Numbered from the stretch's first letter, positions 1 through 13,706 are shown. The stretch is 64,000 nt of DNA from an uncultured Clostridia bacterium (GCA_946542235.1 CAMNKK010000002.1:20301-84300); one strand, 5' to 3'. The notes: generated from the letters alone by a model not told the origin. Numbers and translations: made by a program.

Positions 1-10
1 GGCCTTTGCC

Positions 11-982
11 ATGGTGGAGGAGGGGAACCCTTTTCAGGCCAGATACAATCTGCTGACCGGAGCGGATATCCGGAGCGTGCTTCCCCTGGGTATACCGTAT
101 TTCTGGGGGGGAAGAAACTACCGGACCACCCTGGAGCGCCTTCCCCTGTATACAACCCGGGAAGCCTGGCAGTCCTCCAGGGTGTATTACCAGAAGGGAA
201 CCATCTATCTGTACGGCTTTGACTGCATCGGGTTTGTGAAGAACGTGTACAGCCTGGCGGGAAAACCGATTATCGGGACGGTCGTCGGGCATGGGGCGGA
301 GGAGTACTGCCAGGCAGGGCAGCACATCTACTGCGATAAGGCGCATCCGCTGCCGGAGGACTGGACGGAGGCCGCCCGGACCATGCAGGCGGGGGACATT
401 ATGGTGATTCATCATCCGGGCACCCATGCCATGATGTACATGGGGACGCTGCGGGAGTTTGGATACACGGAGGAACAGCTGCCGGCCCTGGCGAAGTATC
501 TGGACCATCCCCTGATGCTGCAGAGCGGCGAAAACCCTTACAGCTATCTGCGCTTCAGAAGCATGATCGAGTCCTCCTCCGACCCCAGGACGGCGGGCGC
601 GGCGCCGACGGACGGCGGAGTGGGCGTCTGCATCCTGGGAGTGGACAGAGAGGACGCGGAAATGGTGATCGAATGCCATGACACGGTTTCCCGCTGCTTT
701 GATGTGGAAGGCAGCTGCGTAACCATCATGGGCTTCGGCAACGTGGCGGACTATTTTGTTTACCGCATGGGAGCGGAGCAGCCGGAGGTGTCCGCCGCGG
801 AGGAAGCCGAAGCGGATGAGACGGAAGCCGCCGGGGACGAGGAGACGGCAGAAGAGGCGGCAGCGGATGAGACGGAAGCTTCCGGGGCGGCCGGAAGCAC
901 AGAGACGGCAGAAGAGGCGCCGGCGGGAGAGACGGAAGCTTCCGGGGCGGCCGGAAGCGCAGGGACGGCTGCGGAGAAATGA
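11..982 (+). CDS. NlpC/P60-like cysteine peptidase-fold protein with Ala/Glu-rich repeat tail (5' end may lie upstream of the window)
   Basis: YFWGGR...GFDCIGFV...GDIMVIHH...HAMMYMG pattern typical of NlpC/P60 domains; frame is open to the window edge. Confidence 0.6.
   Translation: MVEEGNPFQARYNLLTGADIRSVLPLGIPYFWGGRNYRTTLERLPLYTTREAWQSSRVYYQKGTIYLYGFDCIGFVKNVYSLAGKPIIGTVVGHGAEEYCQAGQHIYCDKAHPLPEDWTEAARTMQAGDIMVIHHPGTHAMMYMGTLREFGYTEEQLPALAKYLDHPLMLQSGENPYSYLRFRSMIESSSDPRTAGAAPTDGGVGVCILGVDREDAEMVIECHDTVSRCFDVEGSCVTIMGFGNVADYFVYRMGAEQPEVSAAEEAEADETEAAGDEETAEEAAADETEASGAAGSTETAEEAPAGETEASGAAGSAGTAAEK
842..961 (+). repeat. Two tandem copies of a ~60-bp in-frame coding repeat (20 aa), preceded by a degenerate partial copy
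   Basis: gagacggcagaagaggcg...gagacggaagcttccggggcggccggaagc recurs at exactly 60 nt spacing. Confidence 0.85.
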
Positions 983-2103
983 ACGGAAAGGAAAGCCGAC
1001 AGGCATACGGGGGCGAAAGCATGGAAAGAGAACTGCTGCAGGTGGTCAGGGCCTTTGAGCTTCCGGAGGGAGAGATCCGCATTGAGCCCTTTGGAAACGG
1101 CCACATCAACCGGACCTATGCGGTCTCGGTGGAAGGGGAAAAGCATCGCTATATTCTTCAGCTGATCAACCATCATGTCTTTCAGCGCCCGGATCAGGTG
1201 CAGGAGAATATTCTGGCTGTGACCAGCCATCTGCGGAAGAAAATCCGGGAGGAAGGCGGCGACCCGGAGAGGGAAACCATGCGGGTGATTCCGGCCCGGG
1301 ACGGAAAGCCCTGGACGCGGGACGGAGAAGGACAATGGTGGCGGGTTTTCCTCTTTGTAGAGGAAACCGAGAGCCGGGATCTGCCGGATTCTCCGGAAGT
1401 GTTTTCGCGGTGCGGCAGGGCGTTCGGGCGCTTCCAGCGGCGCCTGGAGGATTTTCCGGCGGAAAACCTGCACGAGACCATCCCGAATTTCCACAACACC
1501 CCCTGGCGGATGGAACAGCTGGAGGACGCGGCGCGGAGAGACCCGGAGGGACGGCTGTCCGAAGTGAGAGAAGAGCTGGATTTCTGTCTGCGCAGGGCGG
1601 AATGGGCCGGGAAACTGACGGAGGGGCTGAAAGCGGGCGTGCTTCCGCTGCGGGTGACGCATAACGATACCAAGCTGAACAATGTGCTGCTGGATCGGAA
1701 GACGGGGGAAGCTCTTTGCGTGGTGGACCTGGATACGGTGATGCCGGGGCTGCTGGCCTACGACTTCGGGGAAGCGATCCGGACCGGCGCCTCCACGGCG
1801 CCCGAGGATGAGCAGAATCTGAGCAGGATCGGCCTTTCACTGCCGATGGTGCGGGCTTACGCCGGAGGATTCCTGGCGGAAGCCGGAGCGGGGATGTCCC
1901 CGGAGGAAAAGAAATCCCTGCCCTGGGGTGCCCGGCTGATGACGCTGGAAAACGGAGTGCGGTTTCTGACGGATTATCTGGACGGAGATCACTACTTTGC
2001 CGTACACCGGCCCCGCCATAATCTGGAGCGGGCACGGGCTCAGCTGACACTGCTGAAGCGGATGGAGGAGTGCTGGGACGAAATGCAGGCGGCGGTGGAA
2101 TAA
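979..2103 (+). CDS. APH-fold kinase, N-acetylhexosamine 1-kinase (NahK)-like; start may be 979 or 1021
   Basis: FGNGHINRTY...YILQLINHHVFQRPDQVQENI; HNDTKLNNVLLD and VVDLDTVMPG catalytic motifs. Confidence 0.7.
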   Translation: MNGKESRQAYGGESMERELLQVVRAFELPEGEIRIEPFGNGHINRTYAVSVEGEKHRYILQLINHHVFQRPDQVQENILAVTSHLRKKIREEGGDPERETMRVIPARDGKPWTRDGEGQWWRVFLFVEETESRDLPDSPEVFSRCGRAFGRFQRRLEDFPAENLHETIPNFHNTPWRMEQLEDAARRDPEGRLSEVREELDFCLRRAEWAGKLTEGLKAGVLPLRVTHNDTKLNNVLLDRKTGEALCVVDLDTVMPGLLAYDFGEAIRTGASTAPEDEQNLSRIGLSLPMVRAYAGGFLAEAGAGMSPEEKKSLPWGARLMTLENGVRFLTDYLDGDHYFAVHRPRHNLERARAQLTLLKRMEECWDEMQAAVE

Positions 2104-2116
2104 CCGGGCTTTCCGC

Positions 2117-2145
2117 TTGAAGAATTCAGGTGCCTCTGATATAAT
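2117..2145 (+). promoter_or_regulatory. Predicted sigma-A type promoter (TTGAAG-17-TATAAT)
   Basis: -35 at 2117-2122 and -10 TATAAT at 2140-2145, 17-nt spacer. Confidence 0.65.
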
Positions 2146-2173
2146 AGCCGACGTTTGTTTGGGAGGGATGGTC

Positions 2174-2434
2174 ATGCGGTGCAGCTGCAGGGTTTGTGAC
2201 ACGTACATGATTCAGGCGGAAAGCGCCGTTCTCGGCTGCGTATGCCCGGAATGCGGATATCGCTGCACGGACTGCCTGGGAACGGACACAGTTGTTCCCA
2301 GGGACCGAATCTCCTCGCTGGCGCTGGATCCCCGCTTTTCACCGGAAAGCCTGGAGGCCGCCCAGGGCTCCCCGGAGGAGGAAGATGACCGGTACGGGGA
2401 GGAAGACATCTATTACAGGGATGGAGGATACTGA
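2174..2434 (+). CDS. Small Cys-rich putative zinc-ribbon protein
   Basis: MRCSCRVCDTYMIQAESAVLGCVCPECGYRCTDC; RBS gggagg upstream; start could be 2168 or 2174. Confidence 0.6.
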   Translation: MRCSCRVCDTYMIQAESAVLGCVCPECGYRCTDCLGTDTVVPRDRISSLALDPRFSPESLEAAQGSPEEEDDRYGEEDIYYRDGGY

Positions 2435-2437
2435 TTC

Positions 2438-3340
2438 ATGAAATGGTTTCTGGATGTGCTTCGCGGCATGGTGATTGGCCTTGCCAACGTGATTCCCGGG
2501 GTTTCCGGGGGAACCATGATGGTTTCCATGGGCATCTATGACAAGCTGATCTGGTCGATCAATCACCTGTTCCGGGAATTCAGAAAATGCTTCCGAATTC
2601 TGCTGCCCTATTTCGTGGGGATGGCGGCGGCGATTATTCTGGGCTCGGTCGCCCTGAAGGTTGCGTTTGAGAAATATCCGCTGCCGACGAATACGCTCTT
2701 TATCGGGCTGATCCTCGGAAGCCTTCCGATTATTGTCCAGCAGATCCGGGGGGAAAGGATCAATGCGGGCTGTGTCGTGATTTTCCTGATTTTTGCCGCC
2801 CTTGTCATCATTCCCAAGGTGATTGCCAATCAAACCCTGGTAGGGGATAACATCAACGGCGGAAACCAGGCGCTGACGCTGGATGTGATTCATATCCTCA
2901 TCTATCTGCTGCTGGGCGTCATTGCGTCCGCTTCCATGGTGATCCCCGGCATTTCCGGCTCCATGATGCTGAAGATCTTCGGATACTATGAGCCCATTGT
3001 GACGCAGACCCTCGGCGGAACCTTCAAGGACGCGATTCCTGCCGGAAACTGGAGCCTGGTCCTGCACAACATCGGCGTGCTGCTGCCCTTCGCGGTGGGC
3101 ATTGTCATCGGCATCTTCGGCGTGGCCAAGCTGATCGAGGTGCTGCTGAAAAAATGGAAGGTGTATACCTACTGCGGGATCCTGGGCATGGTGGTGGCCT
3201 CTCCGGCTGTGATTCTGATGGATGCCGGCATTTATGAAGGCTTTAACGCGTGGATCGGCATTGCCGCCGCCGCCGCGCTGGTGCTGGGCGTCTTCTGCGC
3301 CGTGAAACTGGGCGGCGACCCCGAACCCGCAAAGGAATAA
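2438..3340 (+). CDS. DUF368 family membrane protein (family implicated in undecaprenyl-phosphate translocation)
   Basis: LRGMVIGLANVIPGVSGGTMMVSMGIYDKLI N-terminal signature and duplicated VIPGISGSMMLKIFGYYEPI half. Confidence 0.85.
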   Translation: MKWFLDVLRGMVIGLANVIPGVSGGTMMVSMGIYDKLIWSINHLFREFRKCFRILLPYFVGMAAAIILGSVALKVAFEKYPLPTNTLFIGLILGSLPIIVQQIRGERINAGCVVIFLIFAALVIIPKVIANQTLVGDNINGGNQALTLDVIHILIYLLLGVIASASMVIPGISGSMMLKIFGYYEPIVTQTLGGTFKDAIPAGNWSLVLHNIGVLLPFAVGIVIGIFGVAKLIEVLLKKWKVYTYCGILGMVVASPAVILMDAGIYEGFNAWIGIAAAAALVLGVFCAVKLGGDPEPAKE

Positions 3341-3360
3341 ACAGAGGCGGAGCAACCAAA

Positions 3361-3391
3361 GGCAGCCGGCTGAAACAGCCGGCTGCCTTTT
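3361..3391. terminator. Bidirectional intrinsic terminator between convergent genes
   Basis: ggcagccggctg-aaa-cagccggctgcc followed by tttt. Confidence 0.85.
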
Positions 3392-3397
3392 CAGAAC

Positions 3398-4474
3398 TTA
3401 TTCGTTTTCCACCTTCGGAGGATCCGGCGTGAAGTCCGGAGCGGGGTCCGCTTCCGGGCTGGGCTGCGCCAGATAGGGAGCGGGATTGAAATCAACTTCC
3501 TCACAGAGCCACCGATGACCGTCCGTTATCAGATGGAGGATATAATTCTGACGGCGGGTATAGGCGGTGGGTACGTGCCGATTATCCAGGAACCGGGTGG
3601 ATTCCCGGACATCAATGGTACGGGAGGAATTGGTGATGATAACCAGGGAGGGGTCAATGGCCCGGTACAGTTCGTCAATCATCGGTTCCTTTCCGTGATG
3701 GGGATACCGGAGAATATCCGCACGGAGAGGCTCCGGCCCGAGGGCCTCATAAAGCTGCCGCTCGCCCCGGAGCTCCACATCCGCCATAAACAGGGCATTG
3801 CAGTCCCCGTAGCTGATCATGAACTGGGCGCTCCGGTTATTCATGTCTTCCTCTTCGCTGACCTTCATCCAGGCCAGGAAGGAAACCAGACCGTCTCCCA
3901 TGCCCAGAACGGACTCGTCCTGAAAGGTCCGGACGGGGATGCCGTTTCCCTTGCAGTATTCCATCGCCGCGGTCATATGCTTTGTGGAATCCTCCGGAAA
4001 GCAGATGAGCAGCTCCTGGACGGGCACTTCAGCATCGATGCTGTACAGCCCGTTGAGATGATCGTGATGGGGATGGGTGTTGATCAGTCTGTCAATCCGT
4101 TCAATGCCCAGATACTTCAGCATGGGAACCGACTCTGTCTGCGCCCGCTCATCCCCGCAGTCCAGCATCCAGACCTGCCCCTGATAGAGAAAAACGGCGG
4201 CGTCCTGATCCCGGATGGAAGGGAACCAGATCTCCAGCAGGTCATCCTCCCCGGAGAAGGAAAATTCAGGCCAGCCGGAGGGATCATTGATCCGGTCAAT
4301 GACCTTGGGGGGCGCCTGGCTCTCCGCCTGCTGAACACGGACCGCCTGGACGGCCCGCACCAGTACATCCTGAAAAAAGGAAAGAAGATCATCGAAAAAG
4401 TCAGCCCGGGCCGGGAGCGCGAGAAACACGGAAAACAGGGAAGCAAGCAGGAACAGAGAGAGCCTTTTTTTCAC
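3398..4474 (-). CDS. Secreted/exported ComEC-like metallo-beta-lactamase fold hydrolase
   Basis: Signal peptide MKKRLSLFLLASLFSVFLALPARA; THPHHDHLNG and LRYPHHGKE motifs. Confidence 0.8.
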   Translation of the reverse strand: MKKRLSLFLLASLFSVFLALPARADFFDDLLSFFQDVLVRAVQAVRVQQAESQAPPKVIDRINDPSGWPEFSFSGEDDLLEIWFPSIRDQDAAVFLYQGQVWMLDCGDERAQTESVPMLKYLGIERIDRLINTHPHHDHLNGLYSIDAEVPVQELLICFPEDSTKHMTAAMEYCKGNGIPVRTFQDESVLGMGDGLVSFLAWMKVSEEEDMNNRSAQFMISYGDCNALFMADVELRGERQLYEALGPEPLRADILRYPHHGKEPMIDELYRAIDPSLVIITNSSRTIDVRESTRFLDNRHVPTAYTRRQNYILHLITDGHRWLCEEVDFNPAPYLAQPSPEADPAPDFTPDPPKVENE

Positions 4475-4551
4475 AGAGCAATCCTTTCAAATCATTCTGG
4501 ATCCGGGCCTCGGGGGAAAAAAGGAAATTTTTGACCCGGAACGGATTTTTG

Positions 4552-4580
4552 TTGACAACCATCTTTTCATATGATAAAAT
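4552..4580 (+). promoter_or_regulatory. Predicted rpoB promoter (TTGACA-17-TAAAAT)
   Basis: TTGACA 4552-4557, TAAAAT 4575-4580. Confidence 0.75.
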
Positions 4581-4729
4581 TTATGATTGCATCAGTATCG
4601 TTTCGATGCTGGGTTGCATTTTTGTGCTTTGCTATTGTACACATGTTCCGTGAAAAAAGCAAGCGCAAAATCGGAAGGGTCTGCAGCATCTTGATACTGG
4701 GCGGACAGAAATAAGGGGTGATTTGCTTC

Positions 4730-7700
4730 ATGGTACACGAGGTCCAAATGGGAAAGCTTCGGAAGCGCATGAGTTTCTCACGCATTGACGAAGTTCTGGA
4801 GATGCCGAATCTGATCGAGGTTCAGAAAAACTCCTATCAGCGCTTTCTCGACACCGATCTGCGCGAAGTTCTGAGCGATGTCTCACCGATTACGGACTAT
4901 AACGGCAATCTCGTTCTGGAGTTTGTGGATTACTCTCTGGATGAGCCGAAGAACTCTGTAGCGCGCTGCAGGGAACGGGATCTGACCTACGCTGCTCCGC
5001 TGAAAATTTTTGTCCGACTGAAGAACCGTGAAACCGGCGAAATCAAGGAATCCGACGTTTTCATGGGCGACTTCCCCCTTATGACTGAACATGGCACCTT
5101 TATCATCAACGGCGCGGAGCGCGTGATTGTCAGCCAGCTGGTGCGCTCTCCCGGCGTGTATTTTGACGTGCAGCTGGACAAGGCCGGCAAGCAGCTGTAT
5201 TCCTCCCAGATTATCCCGAACCGGGGCGCCTGGCTGGAGTATGAGACGGATTCCAACGATGTGCTCTGGGTCCGGATTGACCGGGCCCGGAAGCTGCCGA
5301 TTACCGTGATCCTCCGGGCGCTGGGCCTGGGGACGGACGCGGAAATCCTGGAGGTCATGGGCAATGACGCCCGGCTGAACGTGACCATGGAGAAGGGTGA
5401 CAACGCCAAGAGCCGGGAAGAGGGCCTGATTGAGATCTACAAGCGGCAGAAGCCCGGCGAGCCCGCTTCCCTGGAAAGCGCGACAAATCTGTTCAATTCC
5501 CTTTTCTTTGACCCCAAACGCTATGACCTGATGCGCGTGGGCCGGTATAAATACAATAAGAAGCTGGCCATCGCCACCCGGATTCACAACCAGATCGCCG
5601 CAAAGGATATCGTGAATCCGCAGACGGGAGAGGTCATGGTCAAAAAGGGCGAGTCCATTGACCTGGCGACGGCGTGGGAGGTTCAGCATGCCGGCGTCAA
5701 CAGCGTCGAGGTGGACTGCGAAGGAGAAATCCGCACGGTTGTCGGAAACAACTTTGTGGACGCGAGCCGTTATCTGCCCTTCGATCCAAAGGAAGCGGGC
5801 ATTCTGGAAATGGTCCACTTCCCGACCCTGAAGAGCATCATTGAATCCGTGGAGCCCGACCAGCTGTTTGAGGCTGTGAAGGAAAATGCTTCCGCCCTGG
5901 TGCCGAAGCATATTATTCCGGACGATATCATCTCGTCCATCAGCTACATGCTGGGCCTGCCTTACGGCATCGGCACCACCGACGATATCGACCATCTGGG
6001 CAACCGCCGGCTCCGCAGCGTGGGCGAACTGCTGCAGAACCAGATCCGCATCGGCCTGAGCCGGCTGGAGCGGGTTGTCCGGGAGCGGATGAGCATCCAG
6101 GATTCCACCGACATGAAACCCGGCGATCTGATCAATATCCGTCCGGTCAGCGCGGCGATCAAGGAATTCTTCGGATCCTCCCAGCTGAGCCAGTTCATGG
6201 ATCAGCCCAATCCCCTGGCGGAGCTGACCCACAAGCGGCGCCTGAGCGCCCTGGGCCCGGGCGGCCTGAACCGGGACCGTGCCTCCTTCGAGGTTCGGGA
6301 CGTGCACTACAGCCACTACGCGCGGATCTGCCCCATTGAGACCCCTGAAGGTCCAAACATCGGTCTGATCGGCTCCCTGGCCACCTATGCGCGCATCAAT
6401 CAGTACGGCTTCATCGAAGCGCCCTACCGCAAGGTGGACAAGGAAACCTGCAAGGTGACCGACGAGATTGACTATATGACCGCCGATGAGGAAGACCTCT
6501 ACCGGATTGCCACCGCCAACGAGCCCCTGAACGAGGACGGAAGCTTTGTCCATGACCGGATCACCGTCCGCGACAAGGTGGAGATCGTGGAGGTGCCCGT
6601 ATCCCAGGTGGACTACATCGACGTGAGCCCCCGGCAGGTTGTTTCCGTGGCCACGGCCATGGTTCCCTTCCTGGAAAGCGACGACGCGACCCGCGCCCTG
6701 ATGGGATCCAACATGCAGCGCCAGGCCGTGCCGCTGCTGGTACCCGAAGCGCCGCTGGTGGCCACCGGCATGGAATACCGCGCAGCCCATGACTCCGGCG
6801 TATGCCTGCTGGCCAAGGAAGACGGCGTGGTTGAAAAGGTGGATGCGGACCGCATCATCATCAAAGACAGCTTCGGCGAGCGCCACACCTATCAGCTGAC
6901 CAAGTTTGCCCGCAGCAACCAGAGCACCTGCATCAACCAGCGGCCCGTTGTGTCCGCGGGGCAGAAAATTGAGAAGGGCGATCTGCTGGCGGACGGTCCC
7001 TCCACCGAAAAGGGAGAGATCGGCCTGGGCCGGAACGCGCTGATCGGGTTTATGACCTGGGAAGGCTACAACTACGAGGACGCTGTTCTGCTGAGCGAGA
7101 AGCTGGTGAAGGAGGACATCTATACCTCCATCCATATCGAAGAGTTTGAATCCGAAGCCCGGGAAACCAAGCTGGGGCCGGAGGAGATCACCCGGGATAT
7201 TCCCAACATCTCCGAGGATGCCATCAAGGACCTGGACGAGGGCGGCATTATCCGGATCGGCGCCGAAGTGCACGCCGGGGATATCCTGGTGGGCAAGGTG
7301 ACGCCGAAGGGAGAAACGGAGCTGACCGCGGAGGAACGCCTGCTGCGCGCCATCTTCGGGGAGAAGGCCCGGGAGGTTCGGGATACGAGCCTGCGGGTGC
7401 CTCACGGCGAAGGCGGCATCGTGGTGGACGTGAAGACCTTCACCCGGGAGAACAAGGACGAGCTGAGCCCCGGCGTCAACGAAATGGTCCGGATCTATAT
7501 CGCCCAGAAGCGGAAGATTTCCGTGGGCGACAAGATGTCCGGCCGGCACGGCAACAAGGGCGTGGTTTCCCGGATCCTGCGGGAGGAGGATATGCCCTTC
7601 CTGCCGGACGGAACGCCGCTGCAGATCGTGCTGAACCCGCTGGGCGTTCCCAGCCGGATGAACCTGGGACAGGTGCTGGAAGTCCATCTGGGACTGGCCT

Positions 7701-8611
7701 GCCGGGCGCTGGGATGGCATATTGCCACGCCGGTTTTTGACGGCGCAAGCTATGACGAGATTCTGGAACAGCTGGAGCACGCGGAAGCCAAGATGGCTGC
7801 TCCGGAGGATGAAAGCGATCCTCATGTGACGGAATATCACTTCCACAACGGGCGGCCCCTGCGGCTGAAGCTGGACGAGGAAGGCAGGGAGCTGTTCAAA
7901 CAGGGAAAGATCCGCGTGCGGGACGGCCGTACGGGAGACTACTTTGAGAATCCCGTTACCGTAGGCATCATGTACTTCCTGAAGCTGCATCACCTGGTGG
8001 ACGACAAGATGCATGCGCGGTCCACCGGTCCCTACAGCCTGGTAACCCAGCAGCCTCTGGGCGGCAAGGCCCAGTTCGGCGGCCAGCGCTTCGGTGAAAT
8101 GGAAGTCTGGGCGCTGGAAGCCTACGGCGCGGCGAACACCCTGCAGGAGATCCTGACGGTGAAGAGCGACGACACCGTGGGCCGCGTAAAGACCTACGAA
8201 GCCATCATCAAGGGCCAGAACATTCCGACCCCCGGAGTTCCCGAAAGCTTCAAGGTGCTTCTCAAGGAAATGCAGGCGCTGAGCCTGGACGTGCGCGTGC
8301 TGGATGCGGACAAGAATGAAATCGAGATCCCCGAGCTGGATCCCGAGGACATGGCGCCCGCCGCTCCCGCGGTCCGGCCGGCGGCCAGACCCGCTGCTCC
8401 CGCGGCGGAGGAAGCCCCCGAAGAGGTGGACGAGGAAACCAACCGCGCCGCGGAAGAAGCGATCAATATGTCCGCGGAAGATCTGGATCTGGGCGAGGAC
8501 GAACAGGACGAGGACTTCTCGCTGGATGACACGGAGCTGGACGATGCCGCGCTGGAGGATTTCAGCCCGGATGATCTTTCCGATCTCAGTCTGGATGACG
8601 ACGATCTGTAA
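4730..8611 (+). CDS. rpoB: DNA-directed RNA polymerase subunit beta
   Basis: Full-length RpoB including [45 protein letters not shown] and [27 protein letters not shown]. Confidence 0.98.
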   Translation: MVHEVQMGKLRKRMSFSRIDEVLEMPNLIEVQKNSYQRFLDTDLREVLSDVSPITDYNGNLVLEFVDYSLDEPKNSVARCRERDLTYAAPLKIFVRLKNRETGEIKESDVFMGDFPLMTEHGTFIINGAERVIVSQLVRSPGVYFDVQLDKAGKQLYSSQIIPNRGAWLEYETDSNDVLWVRIDRARKLPITVILRALGLGTDAEILEVMGNDARLNVTMEKGDNAKSREEGLIEIYKRQKPGEPASLESATNLFNSLFFDPKRYDLMRVGRYKYNKKLAIATRIHNQIAAKDIVNPQTGEVMVKKGESIDLATAWEVQHAGVNSVEVDCEGEIRTVVGNNFVDASRYLPFDPKEAGILEMVHFPTLKSIIESVEPDQLFEAVKENASALVPKHIIPDDIISSISYMLGLPYGIGTTDDIDHLGNRRLRSVGELLQNQIRIGLSRLERVVRERMSIQDSTDMKPGDLINIRPVSAAIKEFFGSSQLSQFMDQPNPLAELTHKRRLSALGPGGLNRDRASFEVRDVHYSHYARICPIETPEGPNIGLIGSLATYARINQYGFIEAPYRKVDKETCKVTDEIDYMTADEEDLYRIATANEPLNEDGSFVHDRITVRDKVEIVEVPVSQVDYIDVSPRQVVSVATAMVPFLESDDATRALMGSNMQRQAVPLLVPEAPLVATGMEYRAAHDSGVCLLAKEDGVVEKVDADRIIIKDSFGERHTYQLTKFARSNQSTCINQRPVVSAGQKIEKGDLLADGPSTEKGEIGLGRNALIGFMTWEGYNYEDAVLLSEKLVKEDIYTSIHIEEFESEARETKLGPEEITRDIPNISEDAIKDLDEGGIIRIGAEVHAGDILVGKVTPKGETELTAEERLLRAIFGEKAREVRDTSLRVPHGEGGIVVDVKTFTRENKDELSPGVNEMVRIYIAQKRKISVGDKMSGRHGNKGVVSRILREEDMPFLPDGTPLQIVLNPLGVPSRMNLGQVLEVHLGLACRALGWHIATPVFDGASYDEILEQLEHAEAKMAAPEDESDPHVTEYHFHNGRPLRLKLDEEGRELFKQGKIRVRDGRTGDYFENPVTVGIMYFLKLHHLVDDKMHARSTGPYSLVTQQPLGGKAQFGGQRFGEMEVWALEAYGAANTLQEILTVKSDDTVGRVKTYEAIIKGQNIPTPGVPESFKVLLKEMQALSLDVRVLDADKNEIEIPELDPEDMAPAAPAVRPAARPAAPAAEEAPEEVDEETNRAAEEAINMSAEDLDLGEDEQDEDFSLDDTELDDAALEDFSPDDLSDLSLDDDDL

Positions 8612-8755
8612 CTGATGCCTCCGGCGGATCCTGCGGCAGCGCAGCAAAGTCCGCCTGATCAGAGAATGTACCGGGAAGAAGCGGGAGGGCGCCCTGACGG
8701 GCCGCCCTGATCCCCAAGCCCTTTCCATTGACCATTGAAGGGAGAGTGGAACCTT

Positions 8756-12325
<3,570 letters not shown>

Positions 12326-12339
12326 TCGGGAATTCCGCG

Positions 12340-12370
12340 CCCCCTCCGATACTTCCGGAGGGGGATTTTT
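12340..12370 (+). terminator. Intrinsic terminator after rpoC
   Basis: ccccctccgatacttccggagggggattttt. Confidence 0.85.
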
Positions 12371-12403
12371 GCAGGGAAACGGAACCGGAGAAAGAAAAAA
12401 TGC

Positions 12404-12432
12404 TTGCAAACAGAGCTGAAGTCTGTTATAAT
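12404..12432 (+). promoter_or_regulatory. Predicted rpsF-ssb-rpsR promoter (TTGCAA-17-TATAAT)
   Basis: TTGCAA 12404-12409, TATAAT 12427-12432. Confidence 0.7.
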
Positions 12433-12498
12433 TCCCAATTGGCACATCCTTGCGCTGCGGGATGATGCAGCGCCATATGTCCGTGAGGAGGTGAAAGA

Positions 12499-12921
12499 AT
12501 GATGAACAGGTATGAAATGATCTACATCATCGACACGGGATTGGAGGAAACCGCTCGGAAAGAGCTGGTTGAAAAGGTTTCCGCTCTGATCTCCGCGAAC
12601 GGTGGTGAGGTCGAAAAGGTCGATGAGACCTGGGGAAAGCGCCGCCTGGCCTATGCGATTGACTACAAGACCGAGGGCTGGTACGTGCTGGTGAACTTCA
12701 AGGCTCCCGCTGAGCTGCCCCGCGAGCTCGAGCGCAACCTGCAGATCAACGAGAATGTTCTCCGTTATCTGGTGGTGAAGCTGGAAGAGAAGCGTTCAGC
12801 CGTAAAGCCGCGCCCCGTGCGTCCGGCCGCCCCGGCTGAAGAAGCTGCTCCCGTGGAGGAGGCTCCTGTGGAAGAAGCCGCTCCTGCCGAGGAAGCTGCT
12901 CCCGAAACTGACGCTGAATAA
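12499..12921 (+). CDS. rpsF: 30S ribosomal protein S6 with Ala/Glu/Pro-rich C-terminal tail
   Basis: MNRYEMIYIIDTGLEE..., position upstream of ssb and rpsR. Confidence 0.95.
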   Translation: MMNRYEMIYIIDTGLEETARKELVEKVSALISANGGEVEKVDETWGKRRLAYAIDYKTEGWYVLVNFKAPAELPRELERNLQINENVLRYLVVKLEEKRSAVKPRPVRPAAPAEEAAPVEEAPVEEAAPAEEAAPETDAE

Positions 12922-12944
12922 GCGCAATCAGGGAGGAAAATGAG

Positions 12945-13382
12945 ATGAACAGACTCACAATTATCGGCAATCTGACGCGCGATCCCGAACAGCGGACCAC
13001 TCCTTCCGGGTCTACGGTCTGCACGTTCACCGTGGCGGTCAACCGCCGCGCCCGTCGCGACGCCCAGAACAATCAGCCGGAGGCGGATTTCTTCCGCGTT
13101 TCGGCCTGGAACCAGCTGGGTGAAAACTGCGCCCGCTTCCTGTCCAAGGGACGGAAGGTCGCCGTGGTCGGCCCCGTGAGTGTCCATACCTACCAGGGAA
13201 ACGACGGGCAGACCCGGGCCTCTCTGGAAGTGATGGCCAACGATGTTGAGTTCCTCTCTTCCCGGAATGAGACGGAGGGAGAAGGCGGATATACCGCTCC
13301 TGCGGCTGCCGCTCCCGCGCCTGCCGCGGAGAATGCATCCGCCGGTTTCACTGCGGTGGAAACCGACGAACTGCCCTTTTAA
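12945..13382 (+). CDS. ssb: Single-stranded DNA-binding protein
   Basis: MNRLTIIGNLTRDPEQRTTPSGSTVCTFTVAVNR...; acidic C-terminal DELPF tip. Confidence 0.97.
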   Translation: MNRLTIIGNLTRDPEQRTTPSGSTVCTFTVAVNRRARRDAQNNQPEADFFRVSAWNQLGENCARFLSKGRKVAVVGPVSVHTYQGNDGQTRASLEVMANDVEFLSSRNETEGEGGYTAPAAAAPAPAAENASAGFTAVETDELPF

Positions 13383-13407
13383 CGCATGAGTAAGGAGGTA
13401 CAGCCCC

Positions 13408-13665
13408 ATGTCTGAAGATCGTGGAGAAAGAAGGCCCCGCCCCCGCGGAGGACGCCGTCCCCGTCGGAAGGTCTGCGCTTTCTGCGTGGATAAGATCGAG
13501 TATATCGATTATAAAGACATCAACCGTCTGCGTCGCTTCACCAATGAGCGCGGCAAGATTCTGCCCCGCCGGATGAGCGGCAACTGCGCAAAACATCAGC
13601 GCCAGCTGAGTGAGGCCATCAAGCGCGCCCGTGCCATCGCCCTGATGCCCTACACTGCGGACTGA
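13408..13665 (+). CDS. rpsR: 30S ribosomal protein S18
   Basis: [45 protein letters not shown]. Confidence 0.97.
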   Translation: MSEDRGERRPRPRGGRRPRRKVCAFCVDKIEYIDYKDINRLRRFTNERGKILPRRMSGNCAKHQRQLSEAIKRARAIALMPYTAD

Positions 13666-13677
13666 GACAGCAACAAG

Positions 13678-13706
13678 GCCGGAGCCATTCTGCTCCGGCT
13701 TTTTTC
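13678..13706 (+). terminator. Intrinsic terminator after rpsR
   Basis: gccggagccattctgctccggcttttttc. Confidence 0.9.

Noticed and set aside
3515-4534. 339-aa + strand ORF opposite the MBL-fold gene
   Set aside because: The minus strand ORF has a signal peptide and THxHHDH motif; the + ORF is its shadow.
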